Positions 11,441-20,877 of a stretch of DNA of 64,000 bases are shown piece after piece. The stretch is taken from the NCBI GenBank assembly GCA_001770725.1, contig MERU01000007.1:172924-236923 (forward strand). The letters are read 5' to 3'. Position numbers and translations under genes: made by a program. The notes beneath the pieces are model-generated. The model was not told the DNA's origin. It saw only the letters and a list, made by a program, of their open reading frames with translations, and searched no databases. How positions within the stretch are numbered: the stretch's first letter is position 1; every line of letters begins with the position of its first letter. Origin of the DNA: Burkholderiales bacterium RIFCSPHIGHO2_01_FULL_63_240 (GTDB taxonomy: Bacteria > Pseudomonadota > Gammaproteobacteria > Burkholderiales > Burkholderiaceae_C).

Positions 11441-11469
11441 TTGTTGCTTTTTTGCAGGGCTGCGATACA
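11441..11469 (+). promoter_or_regulatory. Candidate sigma-70-like promoter for a small RNA
   Basis: TTGTTG (11441-11446), a 17-bp spacer and GATACA (11464-11469), with TGC immediately upstream of the -10 as in extended -10 promoters. No protein gene starts downstream on this strand, but a strong terminator follows about 100 bp later. Box scores are modest (3 of 6 each), so the call leans on context. Confidence 0.35.
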
Positions 11470-11475
11470 AATCGT

Positions 11476-11604
11476 TTCAGACCTGTGGAACTTTCGCGTC
11501 AGGGCGGTGTCTCACAGGGGCTTGTTTCGTTTTTTCTCTCCACTCACCTCGTTCAGGGTGACATTCCACAACCCGAGGCCTTCACCGGCTCTCGGGTTTT
11601 TTTT
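11476..11604 (+). ncRNA. Candidate intergenic small RNA
   Basis: Between osmC (minus, starts 11338) and rep (minus, ends 11625) lies a plus-strand unit with a candidate promoter, about 130 nt of non-coding sequence and a clear intrinsic terminator. There is no plus-strand gene that this terminator could serve: coq7 ended 670 bp earlier and is separated by the antisense osmC gene. The transcript would contain U-rich single-stranded stretches (for example the T-run at 11529-11536) and a CUC/CACCUC stretch near 11537-11550. I do not recognise an Rfam family. Bounds are inferred. Confidence 0.45.
11571..11604 (+). terminator. Rho-independent terminator (orphan, plus strand)
   Basis: Stem acccgag (11571-11577) pairs with ctcgggt (11591-11597) across a 13-nt loop and runs into eight T residues (11597-11604). 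It is directional: no matching T-run exists for the minus strand, so it does not serve rep. Confidence 0.8.
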
Positions 11605-11624
11605 GGGCTGACGCCAGCGCAACG

Positions 11625-13682
11625 TCAATCGAGCCCAGGTGGCGGCGCATTGCGCGCCTTGGCGGCCATTTCTTCACGCAGCCGCCGCAGCTTCTCGCGC
11701 GGGTCTTCCTTCGGCCCGCCTTCGCCCAGCTTCATCTCGGCCACGAAGCGGCTGGGCGTGGCCTGCACGTAGTCGCGGCCCTTCTTGCGGCGTTTGAGCA
11801 CGCTCACGCTCAGGCTCAGGCGCGCGCGGGTGATGCCCACGTACATCAGCCGGCGCTCTTCCTCGATCTGCTGAGGCGTCAGTTCCTGCTCGTCGCGGCA
11901 AAAGGGCAGGATGCCTTCGTTCGTGCCGGCCAGCACCACGTGCGGCCACTCCAGGCCTTTGGATGCGTGCAGCGTCGACAGCACCACCGCGTTCTGGTCG
12001 GATTCGCGCTCGGCCAGGGTGGTGATCAGCGCAATGGTCTGCGCCACCTCGATGACGCTGCGGCGTTCGCTCTCCGTGGTCATGCCGCCGTCGGCCTCGA
12101 TCTCGCCGCCGCAGCGCTTGGCCACCCAGTCGATGAAGTCGAGCACGTTGGTCCAGCGGGCCTGGGCCACCTTCTCGTTTTCTTCGTTGTCGTGCAGGTG
12201 CTGTTCGTAGCCGATGTCTTTGAGCCACTCCAGCAGCAGCTCCTTGGCGCCTTCACCGCCGTAGGTCTGGCGGGCCTTGTATTCGAAGTCGTTGATGTAG
12301 CGACCGAACTCGTGCAGGCCGTCGAGCGCGCGCTGGCTGAGCACGGTGCTCAGCGAGTCGGAGAACAAGGCCTCGAACAGGCTGACCTTCCACTTGCCTG
12401 CGAACTCGCCCAGAGCCGCCAGCGTCTGGTGGCCGATGCCGCGCTTGGGCGTGGTCACCGCGCGCAAGAACGCCGGGTCGTCGTCGTTGTTGAGCAGCAG
12501 GCGCAGCCAGGCGCACAGGTCCTTGATCTCGGCGCGGTCGAAGAAGCTCTGGCCACCCGAGACCTTGTAGGGGATGTTGGCTCGGCGCAGCGCCTGCTCG
12601 AAGGCGCGGGCCTGGTGGTTGGCGCGGTAGAGGATGGCGAACTGGTTCCAGTCGGCCGGCTGCGTGTTGCTGAGCATGCCGCCGCGGATGGCCTGGATGC
12701 GGGCCACGGCGCGTTCGGCCTCGTGCTCTTCGTTGTCGCACTCGACCACCTTGACCGGCTCACCTTCTCCCAGGTCCGACCACAGCGTCTTGGGGAAAAG
12801 CTTGGGGTTGAGCTGGATGACGTTGTTGGCCGCGCGCAGGATGGCGCTGGTGGAGCGGTAGTTCTGCTCCAGCGGGATGACCTTGAGGTTGGGGTAGTCC
12901 TGCGGCAGGCGCTTCAAATTGTCCAGCGTGGCGCCGCGCCAGCCGTAGATGGACTGGTCGTCGTCGCCCACGGCGGTGAAGATGCCGTCCTGGCCAACCA
13001 GCAGCTTGAGCAACTCGTACTGGGTGGCGTTGGTGTCCTGGTACTCGTCGACCAGCACGTGGCGCAACTGGCGCTGCCACTTCAGGCGCACGTGCTCGTG
13101 TTCGGCCAGCAGCTTGAGCGGCAGGCCGATGAGGTCGTCGAAGTCCACGGCCTGGTAGGCCAGCAGGCGCTCCTCATACAGCTTCATCACCTTGGCCGCG
13201 AGGATCTCGTCGTCGCTGCCGGCGTCGGACAGCGCATGCCCGCTGCTGATGCCCATGTTCTTCCACAGGCTGATCTGCCACTGCCAGCTGCGCGCCAATT
13301 TTGCGTCGGTGGTGGCGCCCGCGTCGCGCAGGATGCTGGTGACGTCGTCGCTGTCGAGGATGGAGAACTTGGGCTTGAGACCCAGGGCCTCGCCGTCTTC
13401 GCGCAGCAGGCGCACGCCCAGCGAGTGGAAGGTGCACACCAGCAGCTTGCCCGCGGCCTTCGGGCCGATCAGGGCCTTGACCCGCTCGCGCATTTCGGCG
13501 GCGGCCTTGTTGGTGAAGGTGATGGCGCCGATCTGAGAGGGGGCCAGGTCGGCGCCATCGCCGGGCTGCAGCAGGCGCGCGATCTTGTGCGTGATCACGC
13601 GCGTCTTGCCCGAGCCGGCACCGGCCAGCACGAGGCAGGGCGAGTCCAGGTGCTGAACCGCGGCCATCTGGGCCGGGTTCAT
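11625..13682 (-). CDS. rep: ATP-dependent DNA helicase Rep
   Basis: A 685-residue superfamily 1 3'-5' helicase. Walker A GAGSGKT is at residues 21-27; further motifs in order are Ia (ITFTNKAAAEMRERV), the CTFHSLG segment, motif II (VDEYQDTN), motif III (AVGDDDQSIYGWRGA), motif IV (LEQNYRSTS) and motif VI (VGITRARLSLSVS). Rep rather than UvrD/PcrA is favoured by the N-terminal pattern MNPAQMAAVQHLDSPCLVLA and by the short tail after motif VI; the difference is one of degree. Rep displaces proteins ahead of replication forks. The frame is open far upstream across the next gene, but ATG 13682 starts the conserved domain. The start is only 14 bp after the pcaCD stop, so the two may share a transcript. 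Confidence 0.93.
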   Translation of the reverse strand: MNPAQMAAVQHLDSPCLVLAGAGSGKTRVITHKIARLLQPGDGADLAPSQIGAITFTNKAAAEMRERVKALIGPKAAGKLLVCTFHSLGVRLLREDGEALGLKPKFSILDSDDVTSILRDAGATTDAKLARSWQWQISLWKNMGISSGHALSDAGSDDEILAAKVMKLYEERLLAYQAVDFDDLIGLPLKLLAEHEHVRLKWQRQLRHVLVDEYQDTNATQYELLKLLVGQDGIFTAVGDDDQSIYGWRGATLDNLKRLPQDYPNLKVIPLEQNYRSTSAILRAANNVIQLNPKLFPKTLWSDLGEGEPVKVVECDNEEHEAERAVARIQAIRGGMLSNTQPADWNQFAILYRANHQARAFEQALRRANIPYKVSGGQSFFDRAEIKDLCAWLRLLLNNDDDPAFLRAVTTPKRGIGHQTLAALGEFAGKWKVSLFEALFSDSLSTVLSQRALDGLHEFGRYINDFEYKARQTYGGEGAKELLLEWLKDIGYEQHLHDNEENEKVAQARWTNVLDFIDWVAKRCGGEIEADGGMTTESERRSVIEVAQTIALITTLAERESDQNAVVLSTLHASKGLEWPHVVLAGTNEGILPFCRDEQELTPQQIEEERRLMYVGITRARLSLSVSVLKRRKKGRDYVQATPSRFVAEMKLGEGGPKEDPREKLRRLREEMAAKARNAPPPGLD

Positions 13683-13696
13683 GGTGGGTGCAGCGC

Positions 13697-14953
13697 TCAC
13701 AGGCCCGCGACGAACTCGCCCAGCACCTCGGCAAAGGCCTGGGGCTGTTCCACGGCGCTCAGGTGCGCACAGCCTTGCAGCGTCACCAGTTGCGCGCCCG
13801 GGATGGCGCGCGCCAGGGCGAGCGCGGTGTCCGCCGGCAGGCTTTCGTCCAGGCTGCCCGAGATGACCAGCGAGGGCACGCGCACCTTGTGCAGCTTGCC
13901 GCTGAAGTCGGCCTCGCAGATGGCGGCGGCGCAGGCGGTGTAGCCCTCGGGGTCGGTGGCTTCGAGCAGGCGCTGGTGGCGGGCCACGGCCGCGGCCTGG
14001 TTGGTGCGGAAGGCCTCGCTGAAGAAGCGGTGCATGGTGCCGGTCGAGATGGCCGGCAGCCCGTGTGCGTCGATGGTGGCGATGCGCTGAGCAATGGCCT
14101 CGCGGCCGGCGGGGGTGTAGCCCACCGTGGTGTTGGCCAGCACCAGGCCCTTGACCTTGTCGGGGTGGCGCAGCGCCAGCTCCTGACCGATGAAGCCACC
14201 CATCGACAGGCCGACCCAGACCACGGGCTCGCCCGCGATCTCGTCGATGAGCCGGGCGGCGTCGGCGGCCAGCTCGGTCAGCGTCAGCGGCTCGGACGGG
14301 ATCTGCGAGCGACCGTGGCCGCGCGTGTCGGGGCAGATGACGCGGCAGGTGCGGGCCAGTTCGTTGGCCACCAGGTCCCACATCGAGCCGTCCAGCCCGA
14401 GCGCGTGGCTGAGCACCACGGTGTGCGTGTACTCGCCGCTGCGGGGTTCGCGCACGGTGGCGTGCAGCTTGGGGCGGGTCTGCGTGAACACCGAGCGGCC
14501 TTCGCCCGGGTGCCAGGCGTCGTCGGCGGGCTGGGCAGGGGGCTCGATGCCGAGCTCGCGCATGATGCCCAGGGCCTTGGCAAAGCCGGTGTTGGCAGCC
14601 GGCACGCCAGCGTAGATGGCGATCTGGATGAGCGCTTCGCGCACCTCGTCGACGCTCAGGGTGTGGGCGTTGCCCGGCGTCAGCGAGCCGCGCATGTGGA
14701 TCTCGAATTCGTCCCAGCGGCCCAGCGAGGCGGTCACCGCCATGACGATGATGCGGCGGGTCTTCCAGTCCAGACCGGGGCGGCCCCACACGCCGTGCCA
14801 GGCGTAGTCGGTGATGAAGTGCTGGAACTCGGCGTTGAACGCATTGGCCTTGGCCACCGACTTGTCCACCCAGGCGTCGCCCAGGGCGGCACGGCGGTTG
14901 CGCATGCCGCGTTCGAAGGCGTGGTCGAAATCGGTGCGGGGCTTGGTTGACAT
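13697..14953 (-). CDS. PcaC-PcaD fusion: carboxymuconolactone decarboxylase / 3-oxoadipate enol-lactonase
   Basis: A 418-residue fusion. Residues about 10-135 form a CMD (PcaC-like) domain, with the characteristic LTPGNAHTLSVDEVREALIQ and YAGVPAANTGF segments. Residues about 155-418 form an alpha/beta hydrolase (PcaD-like) with nucleophile Ser250 (GLSMGG), Asp369 (SGSLDE) and His397 (GCAHL). Together these would turn 4-carboxymuconolactone into 3-oxoadipate in the protocatechuate branch of the beta-ketoadipate pathway. The domain order is decarboxylase first, opposite to the PcaL (D-C) fusions of actinobacteria. No other pca gene is near, so the real substrate is not certain. The start at 14953 follows from the CMD domain; the frame is open further upstream. 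Confidence 0.85.
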   Translation of the reverse strand: MSTKPRTDFDHAFERGMRNRRAALGDAWVDKSVAKANAFNAEFQHFITDYAWHGVWGRPGLDWKTRRIIVMAVTASLGRWDEFEIHMRGSLTPGNAHTLSVDEVREALIQIAIYAGVPAANTGFAKALGIMRELGIEPPAQPADDAWHPGEGRSVFTQTRPKLHATVREPRSGEYTHTVVLSHALGLDGSMWDLVANELARTCRVICPDTRGHGRSQIPSEPLTLTELAADAARLIDEIAGEPVVWVGLSMGGFIGQELALRHPDKVKGLVLANTTVGYTPAGREAIAQRIATIDAHGLPAISTGTMHRFFSEAFRTNQAAAVARHQRLLEATDPEGYTACAAAICEADFSGKLHKVRVPSLVISGSLDESLPADTALALARAIPGAQLVTLQGCAHLSAVEQPQAFAEVLGEFVAGL

Positions 14954-15007
14954 GGCGGGATCGGTCAGGGGAGGGGGGAGGGGCACATTGTGCCGCGAGG
15001 ATCGGTT

Positions 15008-15988
15008 ATGGTGCGGTCCATGCAATCTGTGGACCCACACCAACCTGCCCTCGCGGCTTTTGCGGCCTCTCGTCCGCACGCTGGCTGGGCGGCCTGGTGC
15101 GCGCTCGCCTGCGTGACGCTGGCCCTGGTCCTGTCGGGCTGCGCTTCGGGACCGAAGTCACCGCCCCCATCGCCGCAGCGCGACGGCCCGCCCCTGAGCG
15201 TGCCGCCCAACATCGCCGACCTCCCCGAGGTCGTGCCGCAGATCGAGCCGATCCGCCAGGGCGGGCCTAACAAACCTTACGTGGTGCTGGGCCAGTCTTA
15301 CGAACCCTTGCAAGGCGACGTCGAATGGAGCGAGAAGGGCGGCGCCTCCTGGTACGGCAACAAGTTCCATGGCCGACGAACCGCCAGCGGCGAGCTCTAC
15401 AGCATGTTCGGCCTGACGGCGGCCCACAAGACGCTGCCGATCCCCAGCTACGTGCGGGTGCGCAACGTGCGCAATGGCAAGGAAGTGATCGTGCGCGTCA
15501 ATGACCGTGGCCCCTTCCACCCGGGTCGGGTGATCGACCTGAGCTACGCGGCGGCGGTCAAGCTCGACATCGCTGCCCATGGTGTCGGACAGGTCGAGAT
15601 CGCGCGCCTGACGTTCGACGAGATCCGCAGCGGTGCCTGGCAGCGCGGCACGGTGCTGGACCCGGACCCGACCAGCCTGGCCGCTCAGCCGGCGCCGGCC
15701 AGAGCGCCCTCGCTCGACACCTCTGCCACCGCGCGCGCCCACACCCCGGCATCCCGCGGCTTCTGGGTGCAGCTCGCGGCCCTGAGCCGTCGAGACGGCG
15801 TCGACAAGCTGCAGCAGCGCATCGCCGACCAGCTCTCGGGCCTGTTGCCCCTGCTGGCCGTCTTCCACGAGTCCCCGCACTACAAGTTGCAGGCGGGGCC
15901 CTTCGCCTCGAAGCAGGAGGCCCAGCAGGCCGCCCGCCAGGTGCGCGAGACCCTGCAGCTCCAGCCCATGGTGATCGAGCGCCGCTGA
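15008..15988 (+). CDS. rlpA: RlpA septal-ring lytic transglycosylase (lipoprotein)
   Basis: RlpA cuts peptidoglycan strands lacking stem peptides and binds such strands at the septum. The 326-residue product has a lipoprotein signal (VLSGC, Cys45), a double-psi beta-barrel domain (about 105-200, with GGASWYGNKFHGRRTASGE and VNDRGPFHPGRVIDLS) and a C-terminal SPOR domain (about 250-326). The ATG at 15008 is chosen over an earlier GTG because GAGG lies 7 bp upstream. Its start region is divergent from the pcaCD fusion, only 54 bp apart. Confidence 0.93.
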   Translation: MVRSMQSVDPHQPALAAFAASRPHAGWAAWCALACVTLALVLSGCASGPKSPPPSPQRDGPPLSVPPNIADLPEVVPQIEPIRQGGPNKPYVVLGQSYEPLQGDVEWSEKGGASWYGNKFHGRRTASGELYSMFGLTAAHKTLPIPSYVRVRNVRNGKEVIVRVNDRGPFHPGRVIDLSYAAAVKLDIAAHGVGQVEIARLTFDEIRSGAWQRGTVLDPDPTSLAAQPAPARAPSLDTSATARAHTPASRGFWVQLAALSRRDGVDKLQQRIADQLSGLLPLLAVFHESPHYKLQAGPFASKQEAQQAARQVRETLQLQPMVIERR

Positions 15989-16007
15989 CCTTTTCCTGAT
16001 TGCTTCG

Positions 16008-16862
16008 ATGCCGTACCTGGGTTTGTTGTTCAACGCCTTCGTCTGGGGGTTGTCGTGGTGGCCTTTGCGCCGCCTGCAGGACATGGGTTTGCATCCGCTG
16101 TGGGCGACCTTGCTGTTCTTTGCCCTGGGCGTGCTCACCATTGGCGTGACCCATCGCGATGCGTGGCGCTTGGTGTTGCGCACGCCTGGCCTGTGGATGC
16201 TGGCGCTGGCCACTGGCGTCACCAACGCGGCCTTCAATTGGGGCGTGGCCACGGGCGAGGTGGTGCGCGTGGTGCTGCTGTTCTACCTGATGCCGCTGTG
16301 GGCCGTGGGCCTGGCGTGGTGGCTGCTCGGTGAGCGCATCACCGCCTGGGCCGCGGTGCGCGTGCTGCTGGCGCTGGGCGGCGCCTTGCTGGTGCTGAGC
16401 CCGGCCGATGGCGGCTGGCCGCGCTTCAATGGCCTGGCCGACTGGCTGGGCCTCATCGGGGGCGTGGGCTTTGCCTTCATCAACGTGATGCTGCGCCGCG
16501 CCGCGCACCACAGCTCGGCCGAGCGCGCGCTGGCGATGTTCTCGGGCGGGGTCTGCCTGCCGGCCCTGGTGGGCCTGGTGTTGTCGGCGCAGGGCCTGGT
16601 GCCCGGCTGGCCGGCCTTCGACTGGGGCTGGGCGCTGCTGGCAGCGGCCATGGGCGTGGCCTTCTTCGCGGCCAACCTGGCAATGCAGTACGGGGCTTCG
16701 CAGATCCCGGTGCACATCACCTCGGTGGTGATGCTGACCGAGATCGTCTTCGCGGCGGGCTCGGCCGTGTGGTTCGGGGGCGAGACGCTCAAGCCCGTGG
16801 TGCTGATGGGAGGGGGCCTCATCCTCGTGGCGGCGCTGTTGGCCACGCGGGACGAGGCCTAG
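16008..16862 (+). CDS. EamA/DMT-family membrane transporter
   Basis: A 284-residue protein with about ten membrane segments in two repeated halves (EamA repeats at about 5-130 and 140-275), the drug/metabolite transporter pattern. Typical phrases include the N-terminal NAFVWGLSWWPLRRL and the second-half MQYGASQIPVHITSVVMLTEIVFA. Substrate cannot be read from sequence; relatives export amino acids, nucleosides or drugs. It follows rlpA by 19 bp and converges on hemE. Confidence 0.85.
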   Translation: MPYLGLLFNAFVWGLSWWPLRRLQDMGLHPLWATLLFFALGVLTIGVTHRDAWRLVLRTPGLWMLALATGVTNAAFNWGVATGEVVRVVLLFYLMPLWAVGLAWWLLGERITAWAAVRVLLALGGALLVLSPADGGWPRFNGLADWLGLIGGVGFAFINVMLRRAAHHSSAERALAMFSGGVCLPALVGLVLSAQGLVPGWPAFDWGWALLAAAMGVAFFAANLAMQYGASQIPVHITSVVMLTEIVFAAGSAVWFGGETLKPVVLMGGGLILVAALLATRDEA

Positions 16863-16881
16863 CCGGGTGGCGCTGCCCGGC
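16862..16881. terminator. Hairpin between converging eamA-type gene and hemE
   Basis: GCCGGG (16862-16867) pairs with CCCGGC (16876-16881) around an 8-nt loop, starting at the stop of the transporter gene. No U-run follows on either side, so it is at best a weak terminator or a 3'-end stabiliser. Confidence 0.3.
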
Positions 16882-16912
16882 CGTCAGGCGGGCACGACCT
16901 TCGAGCCTTGCC

Positions 16913-18016
16913 TCAACCGCGCAGCTTGCGGCTGTGCTCGTGCACCGTGTCCACCAGCACCTTGACGTTGTCGGGCGGGGTGAACTGGCTGATGCCGTGG
17001 CCCAGGTTGAAGACGTGGCCGCTGCCGGCGGAGGGCTTGCCGAAGCTGTCGAGCGTCTTGATGACCTCGGCGCGCACTTGCTCAGGCGACGCGAACAGCA
17101 CGTTGGGGTCGAGGTTGCCTTGCAGGGCCACGCGGTCGCCCGTGATCTGGCGAGCCTTGCCCAGGTTCATGGTCCAGTCCAGGCCGACCACGTCGCAGCC
17201 GCTGTCCGCGATCTCGTCCAGCCAGATGCCGCCGCCTTTGGTGAAGACGATGTGCGGGATGCGGAACCCATCGTGCTCTTTCTTGAGCTTCGAGAGCACG
17301 CGCTTCGTGTAGGCCAGGCTGAACTGCTGAAAGGCGCCGTCGGCCAGCACGCCACCCCAAGAGTCGAAGACCATGGCCGCTTGCGCACCGGCTTCGATCT
17401 GGGTGTTGAGGTAGAGCGCCACGGCGTCGGCATTGACCTCGAGGATGCGGTGCATCAGGTCGGGGCGCTGGTACATCAGCGTCTTGACGGCGCGGTAGTC
17501 GTCCGAGCCGCCGCCTTCGACCATGTAGCAAGCCAGCGTCCAGGGGCTGCCGCTGAAGCCGATGAGGGGCACCTTGCCCACGCCGTTGGCGTCCGACAGC
17601 TCGCGACGGATGGTGCGCACGGCGTCGAAGACGTAGCGCAGCTTGTCCATGTCGGGCACGGCGAGTTCGGCCACGGCGGCTTCGTCGCGCACGACCTTGG
17701 CGAACTTCGGGCCTTCACCGGCGGCAAAGCTCAGGCCCAGGCCCATGGCGTCGGGCACGGTGAGGATGTCTGAAAACAAAATGGCCGCGTCAAGGTCGTA
17801 GCGGCGCAGGGGCTGCATCGTCACCTCGCAGGCCAGCTCCGGGTTGGTGGCCAGGCCCATGAAGCTGCCGGCCACGTCACGCGTGGCGCGGTACTCGGGC
17901 AGGTAGCGGCCAGCCTGGCGCATCAGCCACACGGGCGTGGCGTCGGTGGGCAGGCGCAGGCAGGCGCGCAGGAAGCGGTCGTTGGCCAGCGGGGGCAGGG
18001 TGAAAGCAGCACTCAT
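16913..18016 (-). CDS. hemE: Uroporphyrinogen decarboxylase
   Basis: HemE removes four carboxyl groups from uroporphyrinogen III to give coproporphyrinogen III in haem synthesis. The 367-residue protein has the family signature [16 protein letters not shown] (residues 29-43, with substrate-contacting Arg33 and Arg37) and the [14 protein letters not shown] segment with the key Asp. The second signature, [16 protein letters not shown], follows. Normal length, monocistronic. Confidence 0.97.
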   Translation of the reverse strand: MSAAFTLPPLANDRFLRACLRLPTDATPVWLMRQAGRYLPEYRATRDVAGSFMGLATNPELACEVTMQPLRRYDLDAAILFSDILTVPDAMGLGLSFAAGEGPKFAKVVRDEAAVAELAVPDMDKLRYVFDAVRTIRRELSDANGVGKVPLIGFSGSPWTLACYMVEGGGSDDYRAVKTLMYQRPDLMHRILEVNADAVALYLNTQIEAGAQAAMVFDSWGGVLADGAFQQFSLAYTKRVLSKLKKEHDGFRIPHIVFTKGGGIWLDEIADSGCDVVGLDWTMNLGKARQITGDRVALQGNLDPNVLFASPEQVRAEVIKTLDSFGKPSAGSGHVFNLGHGISQFTPPDNVKVLVDTVHEHSRKLRG

Positions 18017-18117
18017 GGGGCCATTTTAGGCGGCGGCCCTCGCCTGGCCTTGCGCCTGCTCATTCAGGGGGGAGATCCGCACAAGCCATGAGCCGGAATT
18101 CCGCTTGAACTGGCAGC

Positions 18118-19500
18118 ATGCAATGCATGGCAGTCATCACCGGCGACATCGTCCCCCTGAACCGATCCGAACACGGCTACGCGGCCATCGAAGGCCTGGC
18201 CGGCACCATGGTGCAGGCCTACCTGCTGCGTTTGAACCAGCCCGTGCCCGAAGAGCGCGTGCGCCGCACCTTGCGCGAGCTCGTCACGGCCTACCCCAAG
18301 CTGCGCGCCGCGCTCGAGCCGGGCCTGCACCGCTACCACTTTCGCATCCTGCCCGAGGGGCCGCTGATCGACCAGCTGTTCGAGCTGGCCTACCAGGTCG
18401 ACCCCCACCTGGACCCCGACGACCCCGAGGCCCTTGAGGCCTGGCACCGCGAGCGCGTGCACGAGGTGCTGCCGCTCGAGCGTGGCCTGGGCCTGCGCGC
18501 GCGCTTCGTGCCCCATGCCGAGCGGCCTGTCCTGTGCTTTGGCGTGCCCCACATCCTGGGCGATGGCATGACCATGCTGCAGCTGGTCAAGCAGATCCTG
18601 CGCGGGCTCAACGGCCAGCCTCTCGAGCCCATGGCGCTGGAAGCGCCTTCGATGATCGGCTCCATCGCGCCCGAGAAGTGGTGGCAGTGGCCGCGCCAGG
18701 TGCTGCGCTCGCGCCGCCACAAGGTCGAAGAAGCCCGCCGCCTGGCCAGCTTGAACATCCAGCAGTGGCCCACGCAACTGGGCACGCACTTCTCGACCAC
18801 GGGCCTGCGCCACCACGAGGTGCCCACGCCTGTGGCTGACCTGCGCCGCACTGCGCGCGAGCTGGGCGTGTCGCTCAACACTTTCCTGATTTCCGCGCTG
18901 GCCCAGACCTTCCTCGACCAGGCCCCGAACGACCCGAAGGCCGCCGCCGTCATCCGCATCTCGGTGAACCTGCGCAAGTACTACCCCGAGTCGGCCGGGC
19001 ATGGCCACCTCTGGGGCAACCACGTGGGCGCCTTCCTCGTCATCGAGCAGGACGCACGCAAGCCCTTGCGCGAACGCGTGAAGTCCATCGACGCCAGCAT
19101 CAAGGAAGGCCAGGAGCGCTACGCCCGCCGCGAGATGTGCTGGACCTACCTGCTCGAAGAAGCCTTGCCCTGGCTGGGGCGCACGTTGATCGGGCACATC
19201 GGGGTGCAACTCAAGCGCCAGGGCAAGTTCCCCAAGATCAGCTGCCACGCCACCAGCCTGGGAGACGCCAACCACGTGAACCTGCCGGACGTGCCGGTGC
19301 GCGTGGTGCAGCTCACCCCCACCGTCAACAGCATCTCGCCGCTGCCGGTGCTCGTCGAGATGAACGGGCGGTTGAGCCTGCCTTGCAGCTGGCAACTGGG
19401 CGAGACGCCCGTGGCCGCGGTCGACGACTTCCACCAGCGCTTTGACCAGGTGCTGGCGCGCATGGTGGCCGAGGTGCTGCCTCAGGGCGCCGCGGCCTGA
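18118..19500 (+). CDS. Stand-alone condensation-fold acyltransferase
   Basis: The 460-residue protein has the CoA-dependent acyltransferase/condensation fold shared by NRPS condensation domains, PapA-type and wax-ester-type enzymes. The catalytic HxxxDG motif is present as His145-Ile-Leu-Gly-Asp149-Gly150. A late Asn/Ser-rich segment ([13 protein letters not shown]) lies where the second half closes the tunnel. No carrier-protein, adenylation or other NRPS module is attached or adjacent. It probably moves an acyl group onto an alcohol or amine; donor and acceptor are unknown. It is divergent from hemE (101 bp) and 98 bp before upp. ATG 18127 is an alternative start. Confidence 0.7.
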   Translation: MQCMAVITGDIVPLNRSEHGYAAIEGLAGTMVQAYLLRLNQPVPEERVRRTLRELVTAYPKLRAALEPGLHRYHFRILPEGPLIDQLFELAYQVDPHLDPDDPEALEAWHRERVHEVLPLERGLGLRARFVPHAERPVLCFGVPHILGDGMTMLQLVKQILRGLNGQPLEPMALEAPSMIGSIAPEKWWQWPRQVLRSRRHKVEEARRLASLNIQQWPTQLGTHFSTTGLRHHEVPTPVADLRRTARELGVSLNTFLISALAQTFLDQAPNDPKAAAVIRISVNLRKYYPESAGHGHLWGNHVGAFLVIEQDARKPLRERVKSIDASIKEGQERYARREMCWTYLLEEALPWLGRTLIGHIGVQLKRQGKFPKISCHATSLGDANHVNLPDVPVRVVQLTPTVNSISPLPVLVEMNGRLSLPCSWQLGETPVAAVDDFHQRFDQVLARMVAEVLPQGAAA

Positions 19501-19598
19501 GCGCTGAAGGCAGTTGCCCTGCAGGCACGCGTCCTGCTTCGTGCGTCGGCATTTCACCGGCACACTGTGACACCTGCTGCCCGCCACCCGACGACACC

Positions 19599-20228
19599 AT
19601 GAGCACGCTCCACCTCATCTCCCACCCCCTGGTCCAGCACAAGCTCACGCTGATGCGGCAAAAGGACGCGAGCACCAACAGCTTTCGCCGCCTGCTCGAT
19701 GAGCTGAGCACCTTGATGGCCTACGAGGTCACGCGGGACATGCCGCTGCAGCCCATCGAGATCGAGACCCCGCTGGAGACCATGACCGGCCACGTCATCG
19801 ACGGAAAGAAGCTGGTGCTGGTGTCCATCCTGCGCGCCGGCGACGGCCTGCTCGACGGCATGCTGCGCGTGGTGCCCAGCTCGCGCGTGGGGCACATCGG
19901 CCTGTACCGAGACCCCGAGACCCTGCGCCCGGTCGAGTACTACTTCAAGATGCCGTCCGAGGTGGCCGAGCGCGACGTGATCGTGGTCGACCCGATGCTG
20001 GCGACGGGGCATTCGGCGGCCGCGGCCGTGGCGCGCATCAAGCAGTTGCGCCCCCGTTCGATCAAGTTCATGTGCCTGCTGGCGGCGCCCGAGGGCGTGG
20101 CCGCGATGCAGTCAGCGCACCCGGACGTGGACATCTACACCGCCGCCGTGGACCGCTGCCTCAACGAGCACGGCTACATCCTGCCCGGGCTGGGTGACGC
20201 GGGCGATCGGATATTCGGGACGAAATGA
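19599..20228 (+). CDS. upp: Uracil phosphoribosyltransferase
   Basis: Upp salvages uracil with PRPP to make UMP. The 209-residue protein has the PRPP-binding motif [13 protein letters not shown] at residues 128-140, the N-terminal [15 protein letters not shown] segment and the C-terminal uracil-binding tail ending [17 protein letters not shown]. Length and motifs are canonical. Confidence 0.97.
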   Translation: MSTLHLISHPLVQHKLTLMRQKDASTNSFRRLLDELSTLMAYEVTRDMPLQPIEIETPLETMTGHVIDGKKLVLVSILRAGDGLLDGMLRVVPSSRVGHIGLYRDPETLRPVEYYFKMPSEVAERDVIVVDPMLATGHSAAAAVARIKQLRPRSIKFMCLLAAPEGVAAMQSAHPDVDIYTAAVDRCLNEHGYILPGLGDAGDRIFGTK

Positions 20229-20251
20229 TCGGGCTGGCCTCGATGCGCGCT

Positions 20252-20731
20252 TCAAGCGCCTCGGCCTGCCGCCAGGTCCGCCAGGCGCTGACTCTGCATC
20301 AGCCCGGTCACGCTGAGTTCTCGCAGGCGGTCGTGCAACCCGTTCCAATCTGAAGACTGGCCCGCTTGAAGGTCTCGCCAACGAGCTTGCACGTCGCCGA
20401 GGATGTGGGTCGCCGAGTTTTCGCCACCCAGGCCCGACGAGGCCTCGGCGAACTTGCGGATCTGCGCCAGTCGGGCGTCAACGCGCTCGGCCAGCAAGGG
20501 CACGGGCTCTTCCTGCCAGGCATCCAGGTCCGACTTCAGGTCGCCAGCGGCTTCCACCAAGGGCAGCCAGGTGCCGTGGAGCTCGGCCTCGGCGCGCACC
20601 TGGCGCTGTTCGTGCCAGGAGGCGAAGCCCCCGGTGAGCATCAGCAGCCCGCAGGCCGTGCCCAGCAAGAAGGCGCGCCAGTGGACGCGGGCGGGTGGTG
20701 CGGAGGCGGTGGGCGAGGCGGGCGAGGCCAT
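20252..20731 (-). CDS. Hypothetical single-pass membrane protein
   Basis: A 159-residue frame with one clear hydrophobic segment (about residues 19-38, FLLGTACGLLMLTGGFASW) after a short basic/Pro-rich N-terminus, and then a charged, helical, probably periplasmic part. I recognise no family. It could be the last gene of the minus-strand exporter unit (146 bp after the permease) or separate. GC3 bias opens frames on the other strand too, but the topology here is protein-like. Confidence 0.5.
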   Translation of the reverse strand: MASPASPTASAPPARVHWRAFLLGTACGLLMLTGGFASWHEQRQVRAEAELHGTWLPLVEAAGDLKSDLDAWQEEPVPLLAERVDARLAQIRKFAEASSGLGGENSATHILGDVQARWRDLQAGQSSDWNGLHDRLRELSVTGLMQSQRLADLAAGRGA

Positions 20732-20877
20732 GGCATCGGTGCCCCGTTGGCACGGGGGCAGTTGGTGATGCCATGGAGTTCGGCGCCATCCGCGCCGACT
20801 TGACCGCCCACCCCGCGCCGTTGGGCGGGGGCGTGACGGGCTTCACGCTCGGGCGGGGCGCCGTCGCGTCAGGCGGG

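Noticed and set aside
11940..13943. Long plus-strand frame opposite rep
   Set aside because: Antisense to a complete helicase with all motifs; composition is that of a shadow frame.
13683..14789. Upstream in-frame extension of rep (about 370 extra codons)
   Set aside because: It lies in another frame of the PcaC-PcaD fusion and is Arg/Ala/His-rich without domains; ATG 13682 begins the helicase.
20811..20830. GC-rich hairpin as a terminator of the permease gene
   Set aside because: CCCCGC/GCGGGG pairs, but there is no U-run and many similar pairs arise by chance in such GC-rich DNA.
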